Below, piece by piece: positions 14,535-21,922 of a stretch of 34,727 bases of DNA. The DNA lies in IMG/VR virus record IMGVR_UViG_3300031539_000155, positions 1-34,727 of that record. One strand, written 5' to 3'. Both the position numbers and the translations under genes were made by a program. The first letter of the stretch is position 1. The number at the start of each line of letters is the position of its first letter. This DNA is from a virus. The notes beneath the pieces are model-generated. The model was not told where the DNA came from. It saw nothing but the letters and a program-made list of their open reading frames with translations, and did not search any database.

Positions 14535-14882
14535 ATGAGCGAAGAGGCGATTAAGAAAAAACTGAATAAAGCCAAAAATGCAGTTTGTAGAATATTAAAA
14601 AGTGCGGACTATTCTTTTGAAAAAACAAGCAATAATATATATTGCATAGATGCCGCCAGGGATACCGAATATAGAAAAATTGCCATTGGAATAGCAGAGA
14701 TAAAAAACTGTCTTTGGTTTAAGACTCAAGTAAAACAATTGGCCGAATATCCCAATCCTGCTCCCGAAGTAACCTCTAAAGAAGTTTGGATTAGAGAGGG
14801 TGGAGAGCATGATTTTCGCGTATATTATCTTAAAAAAAATACATGGATAGACAAGCAAGGCAATCGATTGTTCCAAAATTAG
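14535..14882 (+). CDS. Hypothetical protein
   Basis: The 115-residue protein starts behind AAGGACAT. It is helical at first (AIKKKLNKAKNAVCRIL), then beta-rich with an aromatic segment (NCLWFKTQVKQL). The layout, a helix then a strand with KIAIGIAEIKN, slightly resembles small restriction-like nuclease folds, but no active-site set is visible. It is the last gene before the polypyrimidine tract. Confidence 0.55.
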   Translation: MSEEAIKKKLNKAKNAVCRILKSADYSFEKTSNNIYCIDAARDTEYRKIAIGIAEIKNCLWFKTQVKQLAEYPNPAPEVTSKEVWIREGGEHDFRVYYLKKNTWIDKQGNRLFQN

Positions 14883-14885
14883 CCT

Positions 14886-14948
14886 AGTCTTTTCCCCCTC
14901 TTTTTTAGTCTTTTCCCCCTCTTTTTTGTAAATCCCCCCCCTTTTTTT
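14886..14948 (+). repeat. Polypyrimidine tract with perfect 21-bp tandem duplication
   Basis: Bases 14886-14906 are repeated exactly at 14907-14927 (each starts AGTCTTTTCCCCCTC and ends with six T). A third pyrimidine run, eight C then seven T, follows at 14934-14948. The tract lies between the early genes and the sigma-like gene, in a 111-base gap. It could be a termination or pausing element, a protein-binding site, or a site of replication slippage. A similar six C then six T run follows the stop codon at 7713. Confidence 0.6.
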
Positions 14949-14993
14949 AAAAAACCCAATAACGGTGGATACTATTCATATGAAGAGGCAAGA

Positions 14994-15350
14994 ATGTATC
15001 AAAATCAAACAATAAATGAGTTGATAAAAGAATACATAGCGAATGAAGATGACAAGGTTTTTGAAGATTTGTTGACAGAATTATCAAGCCTCATTGATTC
15101 TCAATTAGCGAAAAATTATTCAAGCATGAAATCATTTTGGGAGGATATGAAACAAGGCGTTCTTTTAAAGCTGTGGGAAAACAGACGGAATTTATATTTA
15201 ATCAAAAGCAAAAATTTAAGCCAGTATTTTTATCGAAATATTCAGCGTTGGTTAAATCGGTCTTGTGCTCAAATTAGAAGACAATACGATTCTTTTCACT
15301 CAAATGTGATTCCATTTGAGGATTCCAAGCACCGAGCAAACATTCAATAA
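14994..15350 (+). CDS. Sigma factor region-2-like protein, possible phage transcription regulator
   Basis: The 118-residue protein starts behind AGAGGC. Residues of about 22-92 follow the sigma-70/ECF region 2 pattern: a helix LLTELSSLIDSQLAKNY, then SFWEDMKQGVLLKLWENRR (the E-D-x-x-Q-x-x-x-L-x-L-W signature), then NLSQYFYRNIQRWLNRS. Region 2 binds core RNA polymerase and the -10 element. No region 4 follows; only about 26 residues remain. The gene is first after the early region and before lysis and packaging genes, where a late-transcription factor would fit. A role in late transcription is an inference. Confidence 0.55.
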   Translation: MYQNQTINELIKEYIANEDDKVFEDLLTELSSLIDSQLAKNYSSMKSFWEDMKQGVLLKLWENRRNLYLIKSKNLSQYFYRNIQRWLNRSCAQIRRQYDSFHSNVIPFEDSKHRANIQ

Positions 15351-15381
15351 ATGGAATCACGATAGATGTAGGGCGGGTAAA

Positions 15382-15419
15382 TTATGCCACATAAAACCGC
15401 AGGCGGGGCGGTAGCATAA
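15382..15419 (+). other. Nested inverted repeat before endolysin gene
   Basis: TTATGC (15382-15387) can pair with GCATAA (15414-15419), and inside it ACCGC (15396-15400) pairs with GCGGT (15408-15412). The element ends 3 bases before the endolysin ATG, so a formed hairpin would cover the ribosome entry region. No normal Shine-Dalgarno site is seen there. Translational delay of endolysin is possible. Confidence 0.4.
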
Positions 15420-15422
15420 AAA

Positions 15423-15773
15423 ATGAGCAATACCTTAGAGCGAGTCAAGTTTAATCAAAAGTTTGCCATGTTGACCCTTCATGCGATGGTTAATGGCATT
15501 AATTTCATATGCACGTCCTACTCTCGCACACCAGCCGAGCAGAATGCCCTCTTCAAAAGGGGGCTAAGCAGGTGTGATGGATATGAGAAGAAATCATATC
15601 ACCAGCTAGATCGGGCGAGGGATATTGCCATTATTGATAAGGATGAACTTATCGCAAACGGCTATGATGATCACCCAGACTATACAGTTTTGGGTGAGGT
15701 TTGGGAATTACTTGGGGGCAGATGGGGTGGAAGCTTTGAGGGCTTCAGGGATGTTTTCCATTATGAGTATTAA
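15423..15773 (+). CDS. Endolysin, M15 family peptidase
   Basis: The 116-residue protein carries the M15 (VanY/L-Ala-D-Glu peptidase) zinc motifs: SYHQLDRARDIAI with H60 and D67, and FRDVFHYEY with H113. Upstream lies CTSYSRTPAEQNALFKRG, the standard substrate-side motif (S-x-R-T-x-x-x-Q-x-x-L). The enzyme cleaves peptide bonds in the peptidoglycan stem. There is no signal peptide, so release would need a holin. The length fits single-domain phage endolysins. A hairpin just before the start may limit its translation. Confidence 0.85.
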   Translation: MSNTLERVKFNQKFAMLTLHAMVNGINFICTSYSRTPAEQNALFKRGLSRCDGYEKKSYHQLDRARDIAIIDKDELIANGYDDHPDYTVLGEVWELLGGRWGGSFEGFRDVFHYEY

Positions 15774-15800
15774 AGTTGACGTAAGGTTCGAGGGGTAATC

Positions 15801-16742
15801 ATGGGTCACACGCACGGTTTTGAGTGGACGGAGCGGGCCAAAGAGCGCCTAAAAGAACTCGTTTCAATGGGTTTGCAGAATGACAAAATCTCAGAAATCA
15901 TGTCCGAAGAATTTAATTCTCAGATAACATTGACATCGGTAGCAACCGCTCGAAATCGATATGCCCTCATTAAAAACCTGATAAGCATTGACAATGAGAT
16001 TGACAGATATGAAGAGCCCTGGTTGCCTGATGATAATTATATGACCTGTTGTGATCTGCATTCCCCTTATCATTCTGAAATCTATATAAACCGACTACTT
16101 CAGATTGCTGACAAATTTAAGATTAGAAAGAACATTATTGTGGGCGATCTCTTTGATAATGATTTCGCAAAATGGGCGTTATTCAAACAAGCCAAAGATG
16201 AGGGGGAGACGGAGAGCACACTGGACAAAGAAATTATTCGGGTTGAGCCGGTCATCCAGGCGCTTGATTATTTTGATGAAAATGTATTGATTACAGGGAA
16301 CCATGAGTTTCGCATAGACCGACTTACGGGGGGAACAATCCAGAGTCGGCATATAATGAGGCTATTCTGGGGAGATAATTTTGCTCGAAAGATAACGGTT
16401 TCTCCATACGACAAGATGAGAATAGGGGATGATTGGCTTGTTGTCCATCCTGGCTCATATAGCCAAATAAGTGGATCTGTAGCGCTTCGCCTGGCAGATA
16501 AATATCACCGCAATATCCTAAATGCTCATGGTCATTTTGTGGCCCTGCGTTATGACCGGAGTGGTGAATATATGGGCATAGACCTGGGGGGCATGTTCGA
16601 CATTAACAAGATCGAATATATCAACAAGAAAACGACCACCCACCCGTTTTGGAACAACGGATTTGGCATGATTTATAACGGCAAGTTCTATCATTTTCAT
16701 GAAGGTACAGACTGGAATTTCTGGTTACGGGGGCAAGGATGA
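15801..16742 (+). CDS. Calcineurin-like metallophosphoesterase with N-terminal helical domain
   Basis: The 313-residue protein has a 65-residue N-terminal region with a helix-turn-helix-like pattern (RLKELVSMGLQNDKISEIMS), then a metallophosphoesterase core. The metal-binding motifs are all present: D85-x-H87, GDLFDN (115-120), GNHE (166-169), H216 and H243-G-H245. Phages use such enzymes in many ways, including as nucleases or phosphatases; the substrate here cannot be told. The location between endolysin and probable spanin genes is unusual. It overlaps the next gene by ATGA. Confidence 0.8.
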   Translation: MGHTHGFEWTERAKERLKELVSMGLQNDKISEIMSEEFNSQITLTSVATARNRYALIKNLISIDNEIDRYEEPWLPDDNYMTCCDLHSPYHSEIYINRLLQIADKFKIRKNIIVGDLFDNDFAKWALFKQAKDEGETESTLDKEIIRVEPVIQALDYFDENVLITGNHEFRIDRLTGGTIQSRHIMRLFWGDNFARKITVSPYDKMRIGDDWLVVHPGSYSQISGSVALRLADKYHRNILNAHGHFVALRYDRSGEYMGIDLGGMFDINKIEYINKKTTTHPFWNNGFGMIYNGKFYHFHEGTDWNFWLRGQG

Positions 16743-16921
16743 GCTTACCAATCGGCGATTTGCTTCAAATGATATATGAGCTTTTTAAGATTCTCAATAA
16801 GGACCAAAGTGAAAAATTTGAGAAAGAATGGGAAGAGGATAAGCAAAAGATTCTCAAGTGTCTGGAGATTGGCGATTCCGATTGCATTAATTCTTTTATC
16901 GCTAAGTATTCAAACTTGTAA
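16739..16921 (+). CDS. Small acidic protein overlapping a membrane-protein gene
   Basis: The 60-residue helical protein begins in an ATGA overlap with the phosphoesterase gene. It has a hydrophobic start (LPIGDLLQMIYELFKIL) and a charged remainder, with no clear membrane segment. Its 3' half is overlapped in another frame by the next gene. Function unknown; the overlap resembles nested lysis genes, though it lacks the membrane anchor of an inner-membrane spanin. Confidence 0.5.
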   Translation: MSLPIGDLLQMIYELFKILNKDQSEKFEKEWEEDKQKILKCLEIGDSDCINSFIAKYSNL

Positions 16922-17084
16922 GAAACCTGACCCTATCCTCTATCCGGTTGACTTGAATAAGGTGACGGTCCGCAAGCTTGAAAATGGCAATTGGGAGGTA
17001 AAAGAAGGCATGGTTTATGATTACCTTCGATTGCTGGCAGAGAACAAAATTTTAAAGGCTACGATCAAGGAATTGAGAAAGTAA
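16809..17084 (+). CDS. Putative lipoprotein / outer spanin-like protein
   Basis: I choose the GTG at 16809 because an AAGGA site stands five bases before it; an ATG at 16776 in frame has none. The 91-residue protein has a long basic start, a hydrophobic stretch LAIPIALILLSLSIQTC (residues 21-37), then KKPDPILYP, and a charged C-terminal helix. Cys37 after the hydrophobic core followed by KKPDP resembles a lipoprotein signal, though Thr before Cys is unusual. Phage outer spanins are such short, proline-bearing lipoproteins, often overlapping another gene as here. It would act in disruption of a Gram-negative outer membrane. Moderate certainty. Confidence 0.5.
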   Translation: MKNLRKNGKRISKRFSSVWRLAIPIALILLSLSIQTCKKPDPILYPVDLNKVTVRKLENGNWEVKEGMVYDYLRLLAENKILKATIKELRK

Positions 17085-17085
17085 T

Positions 17086-17301
17086 ATGACAGAGGCGGTT
17101 TGGGTAGCGATTATCGTTCAGTCATCGGTATTGTTGGGGCTGATCGTAAAGGCGGTTATGGATTACAGGGCAAAGAAGGCTGGCAACAATCCTCATCCCT
17201 GTGCTGATCATGGGAAGTGGCTGAAAGAGCTTGATGATAAGTTGGAAAAGCAGGGAAACCAAATAGCCAGGATAGAGGGAAAGCTAAATGGACTCCGATA
17301 A
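17086..17301 (+). CDS. Membrane-anchored coiled-coil protein (XhlA, spanin or holin-like)
   Basis: The 71-residue protein has one N-terminal membrane segment (residues 3-24, ending VKAVMDYRAKK) and a C-terminal coiled coil (LKELDDKLEKQGNQIARIEG). This is the profile of an XhlA-like lysis protein or of an inner-membrane spanin. It follows the lipoprotein gene by one base, which is the natural place for a spanin partner. No sequence feature decides between these roles. Confidence 0.55.
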   Translation: MTEAVWVAIIVQSSVLLGLIVKAVMDYRAKKAGNNPHPCADHGKWLKELDDKLEKQGNQIARIEGKLNGLR

Positions 17302-17487
17302 ATGTCAAGATCAAAAAGTGGCGGATCAAGCAAATGTGGGCGAAACACTGACAAGTGCAAAAGATACGCCCTTGAACAGCGACTCGAGAAAGGCCACATC
17401 AAGAGAATTAGAAAGCATATTGGACTCTATCCAAAGGATAAACAGGCTAGAGAAGCCTTAAAGGTGTGGGAAGGGAAATTAAGATGA
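17302..17487 (+). CDS. Small basic protein
   Basis: The 61-residue protein starts directly after the previous stop. It is rich in Arg, Lys and Ser, with a KCGRNTDKCKRY segment at the start and a basic helix (HIKRIRKHI). It probably binds nucleic acid or packages into the particle. No family is recognised. It overlaps the next frame by ATGA. Confidence 0.5.
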   Translation: MSRSKSGGSSKCGRNTDKCKRYALEQRLEKGHIKRIRKHIGLYPKDKQAREALKVWEGKLR

Positions 17488-17615
17488 AACATAAGATAGC
17501 ATTTTGGATAGCAAGGAGATTGCCACGCAGGGTGGGAGATTGGATGTTAAGAAAATTGGGATATAAATTCTCAATGGGAAACATGGTAATGGGAGTAATA
17601 ACGCCGAATGAATAA
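17484..17615 (+). CDS. Small basic hypothetical protein
   Basis: A 43-residue frame begins in an ATGA overlap behind GGGAAATTAAG and overlaps the next gene by 8 bases. It has an amphipathic basic helix (AFWIARRLPRRVGDWMLRKL). No family is recognised. Position and overlaps support it, but it is short. Confidence 0.4.
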   Translation: MKHKIAFWIARRLPRRVGDWMLRKLGYKFSMGNMVMGVITPNE

Positions 17616-17790
17616 AGCCATGTTCCTAGAAGCGGAGATAAAAGGAATCGAAACCCAGGGGTTTGCCTCAAAAGCCAAGGCGAGGATAACGATCGATCTC
17701 TACACGACAGATGATGAAAACATGGCAACGCTTAAGAGCCCATACGCCGATGACCAGCGAGTGACGGTGATATTGGCAGAGAAGAAATGA
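17608..17790 (+). CDS. Hypothetical protein, tandem paralogue A
   Basis: The 60-residue protein contains AKARITIDLYTTDDENMATL and ends VTVILAEKK. The next gene encodes a protein of the same length and pattern, so the two arose by tandem duplication. The alternation of strands suggests a small beta-rich fold. Function unknown; they sit just upstream of the terminase genes. Confidence 0.6.
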   Translation: MNKAMFLEAEIKGIETQGFASKAKARITIDLYTTDDENMATLKSPYADDQRVTVILAEKK

Positions 17791-17963
17791 AGGTAGAATT
17801 TGAGGCGTTGATTAAACAGAACACGATCAAGAGTCTTGTGTCAGGCGATAAGCAAGCAAGATTAACATTAGAGTTTGATGCCTCAGATGATGAAACAATG
17901 GATGGCATCAACAAGCTTCATAAAGCGGATGAAACCGTGAAGGTGATTATAGAAAGTAAATGA
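17787..17963 (+). CDS. Hypothetical protein, tandem paralogue B
   Basis: The 58-residue protein aligns over its whole length with the preceding one: KQARLTLEFDASDDETMDGI matches the A-R-x-T, D-D-E-x-M segment there, and both end with a V-x-V-I strand and Lys. It starts in an ATGA overlap. Identity is low, so the duplication is not recent or is under divergent selection. Confidence 0.6.
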   Translation: MKVEFEALIKQNTIKSLVSGDKQARLTLEFDASDDETMDGINKLHKADETVKVIIESK

Positions 17964-18259
17964 ACGAGCAGGTTAAACAAAGTAAAGAGAAAGCTAATCC
18001 GGCTTCTCGATTGCCGATTCCTGGACCTGGGCGGCCGAAGGGATCAAAAGACAAGATTTCTAAAAACATCAAAAATAACTTTGAGGCTGTTTTTGAGAAG
18101 CTTGGGGGGATTGACGGTTTTTATGCCTGGGCAAAGAAGCCAGGGAATCAGGGGCATTTTTATCAGATGTATTCAAAGATGTTGCCCTCCAATGTGGACG
18201 TCACCTCAAAAGAAGGAATTAAGTTTATTGTGGTTTATGACAAAAATGCAAAAGAATAA
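17960..18259 (+). CDS. Putative small terminase subunit-like protein
   Basis: The 99-residue protein has a basic N-terminal stretch PGPGRPKGSKDKISKN, a motif typical of DNA-binding phage proteins of the DUF5681 type found next to terminases. A helical region with FYAWAKKPGNQGHFYQMYSK follows, matching the F-Y-x-x-Y/W and LLP features of these proteins. It directly precedes the large terminase, its stop sharing a base with the TerL ATG. It would recognise the packaging site. Family assignment is moderate. Confidence 0.6.
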   Translation: MNEQVKQSKEKANPASRLPIPGPGRPKGSKDKISKNIKNNFEAVFEKLGGIDGFYAWAKKPGNQGHFYQMYSKMLPSNVDVTSKEGIKFIVVYDKNAKE

Positions 18260-19500
18260 TGCAAGTTGAAACACATACAAGAGAAGAGATAGTCAGGCTC
18301 CCCTATGAGCTCTTGGCCTGGCAGTTAAGGGTTAAGTCTGACCCTCACCGCTTTAAGGCGATCCCTGCGGGCAGGCGATCAGGAAAAACACATCTGCTCT
18401 GCGATCTACTTATTGAGGCTGCTCTCACATACGCTGCCGGGCTCCCCTGCTGGTATGTTGCGCCCACATATGGCATGGCGAAAGATATTGCCTGGTCGTT
18501 GCTTAAAGATTTTACGCGGGATTTTTACAGGGCCGGACTTGTGCTTCGATATTATGAGACAGAATTGCGGATTGATTTTCTCAATGGTGCATCTATCCAC
18601 CTCAAGGGTGCTGATAATCAGGACTCGCTCCGTGGCCGAGGGCTTGGATTTCTCGGCATAGACGAGATTGCGCTCATGCATAAAGATGTGTGGCTTAAGG
18701 TGCTGCGCCCCGCAACCTCAGATCACCAGGCTCCGGTTGTCTTTATCGGGACACCCAAGGGATACAACTATTTTCATGACCTCTGCGAGATGGAAAATAG
18801 AGACCCGGCACAATGGAAGAAGTTTCACATTAAAACCTCTGAGGCTGGAACAATATCTCTAAAAGAAATAGAACAGGCAAGGCGTGATCTTGATGAGCAA
18901 TCGTTCCGTCAGGAATACGAGGCATCATTTGAGACGTTCGCAGGCCAGATATTTCGATGGGATGAGGTTGAATTACCGACAAATGGCTTTAAATTCGATG
19001 AAATTATCTATGGGGGTGACTTTGGATATTCTGTTGACCCAGCATTTGTAGGGCGCCTATATCGCAAATCAAATGAATGGTGGGTACAAGAGCTTATTTA
19101 TGAAACAGGGCTTACGAATCAGGCGCTTGCCCGGGAAATGAAAAGACATGGAATTCAACCATATGATGAATGTTATTTCGACTCAGCTGAACCGAAATCT
19201 ATAGACGAGATGACTATAGAAGGGCTAAACATTAAACCATCTTTAAAGGGGCCAGATAGCGTTAGGGCTGGGATCGATTTCTTGAAGAGCCTGATAATCC
19301 ATATTGTTAAGGGGTCCCATAATATAAAACGAGAACATGATTCTTATTGCTGGAAGCAGGATAAGTCAGGGGCTAATTTGCCCGAGCCGGTCAAGTTTAA
19401 CGACCATGCTATGAGTGGCATTCGGTATGGGATTTATTCGCACTGCAAGCGTGCTGGAGTAGGCGCCGGCACTCTGCCATATTCCGTTTATCCTGATTAA
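18259..19500 (+). CDS. terL: Terminase large subunit
   Basis: The 413-residue protein is the packaging ATPase-nuclease. Walker A is AGRRSGKT (residues 37-44), Walker B is FLGIDE (131-136), and a motif III-like VFIGTPKG lies at 161-168. The RNase H-like nuclease has D254 in GGDFGYSVDPA, D308 in CYFDSAEP and D382 in FNDHAMSGIRYG. All key residues are present and the length is normal for a TerL. It cuts concatemeric DNA and drives it into the prohead through the portal encoded next. Confidence 0.95.
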   Translation: MQVETHTREEIVRLPYELLAWQLRVKSDPHRFKAIPAGRRSGKTHLLCDLLIEAALTYAAGLPCWYVAPTYGMAKDIAWSLLKDFTRDFYRAGLVLRYYETELRIDFLNGASIHLKGADNQDSLRGRGLGFLGIDEIALMHKDVWLKVLRPATSDHQAPVVFIGTPKGYNYFHDLCEMENRDPAQWKKFHIKTSEAGTISLKEIEQARRDLDEQSFRQEYEASFETFAGQIFRWDEVELPTNGFKFDEIIYGGDFGYSVDPAFVGRLYRKSNEWWVQELIYETGLTNQALAREMKRHGIQPYDECYFDSAEPKSIDEMTIEGLNIKPSLKGPDSVRAGIDFLKSLIIHIVKGSHNIKREHDSYCWKQDKSGANLPEPVKFNDHAMSGIRYGIYSHCKRAGVGAGTLPYSVYPD

Positions 19501-19512
19501 GGTGAGAATAAT

Positions 19513-21141
19513 ATGAGCATATTAGACATATTTGCGAAACCCGCACAGATACAGGAGATGAAGAAACAGACTGGTCTGCTCGAATTGCAGCTCAAGGAAT
19601 TGAGGGTCCACCACAATGAAGTTCAGGAAACGCTGGTCAAGGATATTCTCACGCTTACCGAAATGCAGAGCTCGGTTCGGGGGAACGATTATCAGACCTA
19701 TGAGAGTGCAGTTGAGGCGATATCTAATAAATATAATTGCTATGCTGATTGGGGTTGCTTGCATACGGGCATTATCGTCGACTTGCGGGCGGCCTTTATT
19801 CTTGGCGAGGGGGTTAAGATTTCTCATAACGCGGAAACCAGGGACGAAGCCGAGCGTGAGCTTCAATGGACAGAAGACTTCTTTTCCTGGAATGACTTCG
19901 ATGCGGAGGTAGCCCAGGAGATGGCGAAAGAGGCAGAGATAGAGGGGAAGGTTGCGATCAAGATGATTTATGAGCCCGTAGAATATGGGACAGACCCGGC
20001 GGCACAAGACGAACCTTGGCCCGGGATGGTGTCTGCCCGGTTCATTCCCTGGACTTCCAAAAAATACGAGATCGAGGCTGATCCGCAGGATTACAGCTAT
20101 TATACAAAAATGTCTTGGGGGGCGGGGGCAAATCGTGAAGCGGGGCAATTAAACGAAAATGAGTTCGTTTACAAGAAATTCGGTGGACGGATAAATAACC
20201 CCAATGAAGCGCAACCGAAGGTTATGCGTTGCCTGACACAGATAGACAGGCTTGATAAAGCATTGCGGGATTTGCGGGAGATAAATCACCTCTATGCAGC
20301 TCCCACGCCGGACTTCGAGATTCCTGCAGATTCACCAGGCGCCAGCAAACAGGTCGATGATCTTTTGAAGAAACTGACGGATATTAACTGGAAGATTGGC
20401 AAAGTGTTGGTTCATACGGGAACATTTACGATGAAGGGCACAGACCCCGGGGGCACCGATAACCTCATTAAAGAAATTGAAGTACTCCTAAAGATGATAT
20501 CGGGGACAACGGGCATTCCCATTCATTTCCTTGGTTTGCTCGATTTACTCAGTAACAGGGCAACGGGCGATAACACGAGAGAACTCGTTATGGCTGCCAC
20601 AGCCAGGGATCGGATGGTTTGGAAGGGAGTATACGAGGAGCTTATCACAAAATCTATAGAAATGTTCAATTACAATAATTATCGGCAGATGTCTCAAGGG
20701 AAGCTCGACCCGACGAGGATTAAAGTCGATATTCCGATGATTACGCAGGAGTATTGGGACAGGATAGAGAAGGTGCTTATCCCGGCATCAATGGGGGGAA
20801 TTATCAGCAAGGAACATACCGCCTCACAGATTCCGGGCGTGGACATGGATGCAGAAGCGGAGAGGAGAATAGAGAGAGAAAAGGAAGAGGCGAAACAGGC
20901 AAAACAGGAGATGGATTATTGGAGGACCCAGGCAGCAACTCAAACCCAGGAACCCCCATCTAGAAAATATGAAGCATTTTTAAGCGATACGCCATACGTA
21001 TCTACTATTGAAATTCCAATCAGCGTAGGCGTGAAAATACCAAAAGAAATAAAAGAAGAAAGCGAGGAAGAAAAACAAAATAAATTAGCACAAAAATTAG
21101 GCGGGAAACATCATGACCAAAAAATCAAATACGGGGAATAA
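19513..21141 (+). CDS. Portal protein
   Basis: The 542-residue protein starts behind AAGGTGAG. It has a coiled-coil N-terminus (residues of about 14-45), a central domain, and the segment KMISGTTGIPIHFLGLLDLL followed by a polar stretch, which is the helical stem/channel pattern of phage portals. A charged C-terminal extension (PKEIKEESEEEKQNK) ends the protein. It forms the dodecameric ring for DNA entry and is in the expected place after TerL. Its 3' end overlaps a zinc-ribbon gene by 29 bases. Confidence 0.8.
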   Translation: MSILDIFAKPAQIQEMKKQTGLLELQLKELRVHHNEVQETLVKDILTLTEMQSSVRGNDYQTYESAVEAISNKYNCYADWGCLHTGIIVDLRAAFILGEGVKISHNAETRDEAERELQWTEDFFSWNDFDAEVAQEMAKEAEIEGKVAIKMIYEPVEYGTDPAAQDEPWPGMVSARFIPWTSKKYEIEADPQDYSYYTKMSWGAGANREAGQLNENEFVYKKFGGRINNPNEAQPKVMRCLTQIDRLDKALRDLREINHLYAAPTPDFEIPADSPGASKQVDDLLKKLTDINWKIGKVLVHTGTFTMKGTDPGGTDNLIKEIEVLLKMISGTTGIPIHFLGLLDLLSNRATGDNTRELVMAATARDRMVWKGVYEELITKSIEMFNYNNYRQMSQGKLDPTRIKVDIPMITQEYWDRIEKVLIPASMGGIISKEHTASQIPGVDMDAEAERRIEREKEEAKQAKQEMDYWRTQAATQTQEPPSRKYEAFLSDTPYVSTIEIPISVGVKIPKEIKEESEEEKQNKLAQKLGGKHHDQKIKYGE

Positions 21142-21292
21142 GGCATTGGGAAAGAACGTTTCTAATTGTTGTGGGGCGAAAATGTATGAGAGCCGCCCTA
21201 TTGTGAAAGAGGGACGATGGGTGGCCCATTATTTTGTATGTAAAAAATGTCAAAATCTTTGTACGCCTGAAGAAAAAAATGCACAAGTTTAA
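21113..21292 (+). CDS. Mini zinc-ribbon protein 1
   Basis: A 59-residue frame overlaps the end of the portal gene and ends in a TAATG junction with the next gene. It has NCCGAK at residues 18-23 and CKKCQNLC at 43-50, making two cysteine pairs for a zinc ribbon. It is the first of three consecutive zinc-ribbon frames in the head region. Function unknown. Confidence 0.55.
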   Translation: MTKKSNTGNKALGKNVSNCCGAKMYESRPIVKEGRWVAHYFVCKKCQNLCTPEEKNAQV

Positions 21293-21468
21293 TGATGATA
21301 CAGAGCGGACAACTCGGCATAAAGGCAAGGCAGACTGTAAACATACCATGTCCGAGATGCGGAGCGAAAACGATGGATGTCCGCAAGGCTTGCTGTGGAG
21401 ACCGGAGGCGGGGGATTACGGCCATAAGGAAATGTATGAAGTGCAAATATAGGGTGCCAATAAAATGA
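21292..21468 (+). CDS. Mini zinc-ribbon protein 2
   Basis: A 58-residue frame with CPRCGAKTMDV (from residue 20) and CMKCKYRVPIK (from 48), two textbook zinc-ribbon knuckles, plus a middle CC pair. A different frame over the same bases is open from 21234 but has no Cys pattern and no ribosome site; this one is much better. It starts at the TAATG junction and ends in ATGA. Possibly a nucleic-acid or protein adaptor. Confidence 0.65.
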   Translation: MMIQSGQLGIKARQTVNIPCPRCGAKTMDVRKACCGDRRRGITAIRKCMKCKYRVPIK

Positions 21469-21644
21469 GCAAAGAAATCTTTACGACATGTCCAAATTGC
21501 CAAAATCGCATGAGGCTAGAATTTGTTCGTGACATTGAAGATGGCAACGCGGATTTTTTTAACCAAATAAAAGTAGCAGAAGAATACGAAGGCAAGTGCT
21601 TGCTTTGTTCTTTAGAAATGAGGGTTCGAAAACCAATAAAATGA
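21465..21644 (+). CDS. Mini zinc-ribbon protein 3
   Basis: A 59-residue frame begins in an ATGA overlap. It has CPNC at residues 9-12 and CLLC at 45-48, spaced by an acidic, helical middle. It ends RKPIK, as its neighbour ends RVPIK. It ends in another ATGA overlap. Function unknown. Confidence 0.65.
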   Translation: MSKEIFTTCPNCQNRMRLEFVRDIEDGNADFFNQIKVAEEYEGKCLLCSLEMRVRKPIK

Positions 21645-21922
21645 AATATATCATAGCCATCATAGCGGTTGAAGCGATTGTGAAGATATGGCTTGAGTCT
21701 GCGCTGTTCGATAAGCCGCGTGTGTGGATAGGCGTGAAAAGCGACATTCTGGGCGAATTTGTCACCTGTGGCTGGTGTTTGAGCGTATGGGTAGCAGGGG
21801 TTGCCTTTGTTTTTGTCTGTATCGGCCTCTGGTGGCTTTTTATACCCTTTGCAGTGCATAGGGTAAGTAATTATCTGCATGACATAGATGGGCTTATTAA
21901 GCGATCAGGATGGAGGAAATAA
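21641..21922 (+). CDS. DUF1360-like membrane protein
   Basis: I place the start at the ATG at 21641 in an ATGA overlap. The 93-residue protein has a first membrane segment (YIIAIIAVEAIVKIWL), then TCGWCLSVWVAGVAFVFVC, a C-x-x-C followed by a second membrane segment, then a basic end. The CxxC before a hydrophobic helix is typical of DUF1360-type phage and bacterial membrane proteins. Function unknown. Its presence in the head cluster is unexpected. Confidence 0.6.
   Translation: MKYIIAIIAVEAIVKIWLESALFDKPRVWIGVKSDILGEFVTCGWCLSVWVAGVAFVFVCIGLWWLFIPFAVHRVSNYLHDIDGLIKRSGWRK

Noticed and set aside
19522-20148. Long minus-strand reading frame of 208 codons inside the portal gene
   Set aside because: It overlaps a well supported portal gene completely, has no ribosome site or recognisable motif, and such antisense frames are common by chance in coding DNA of this composition.
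21234-21452. Plus-strand frame of 72 codons in the zinc-ribbon region
   Set aside because: It competes with the two overlapping zinc-ribbon frames, which have Cys pairs and proper stop-start overlaps.
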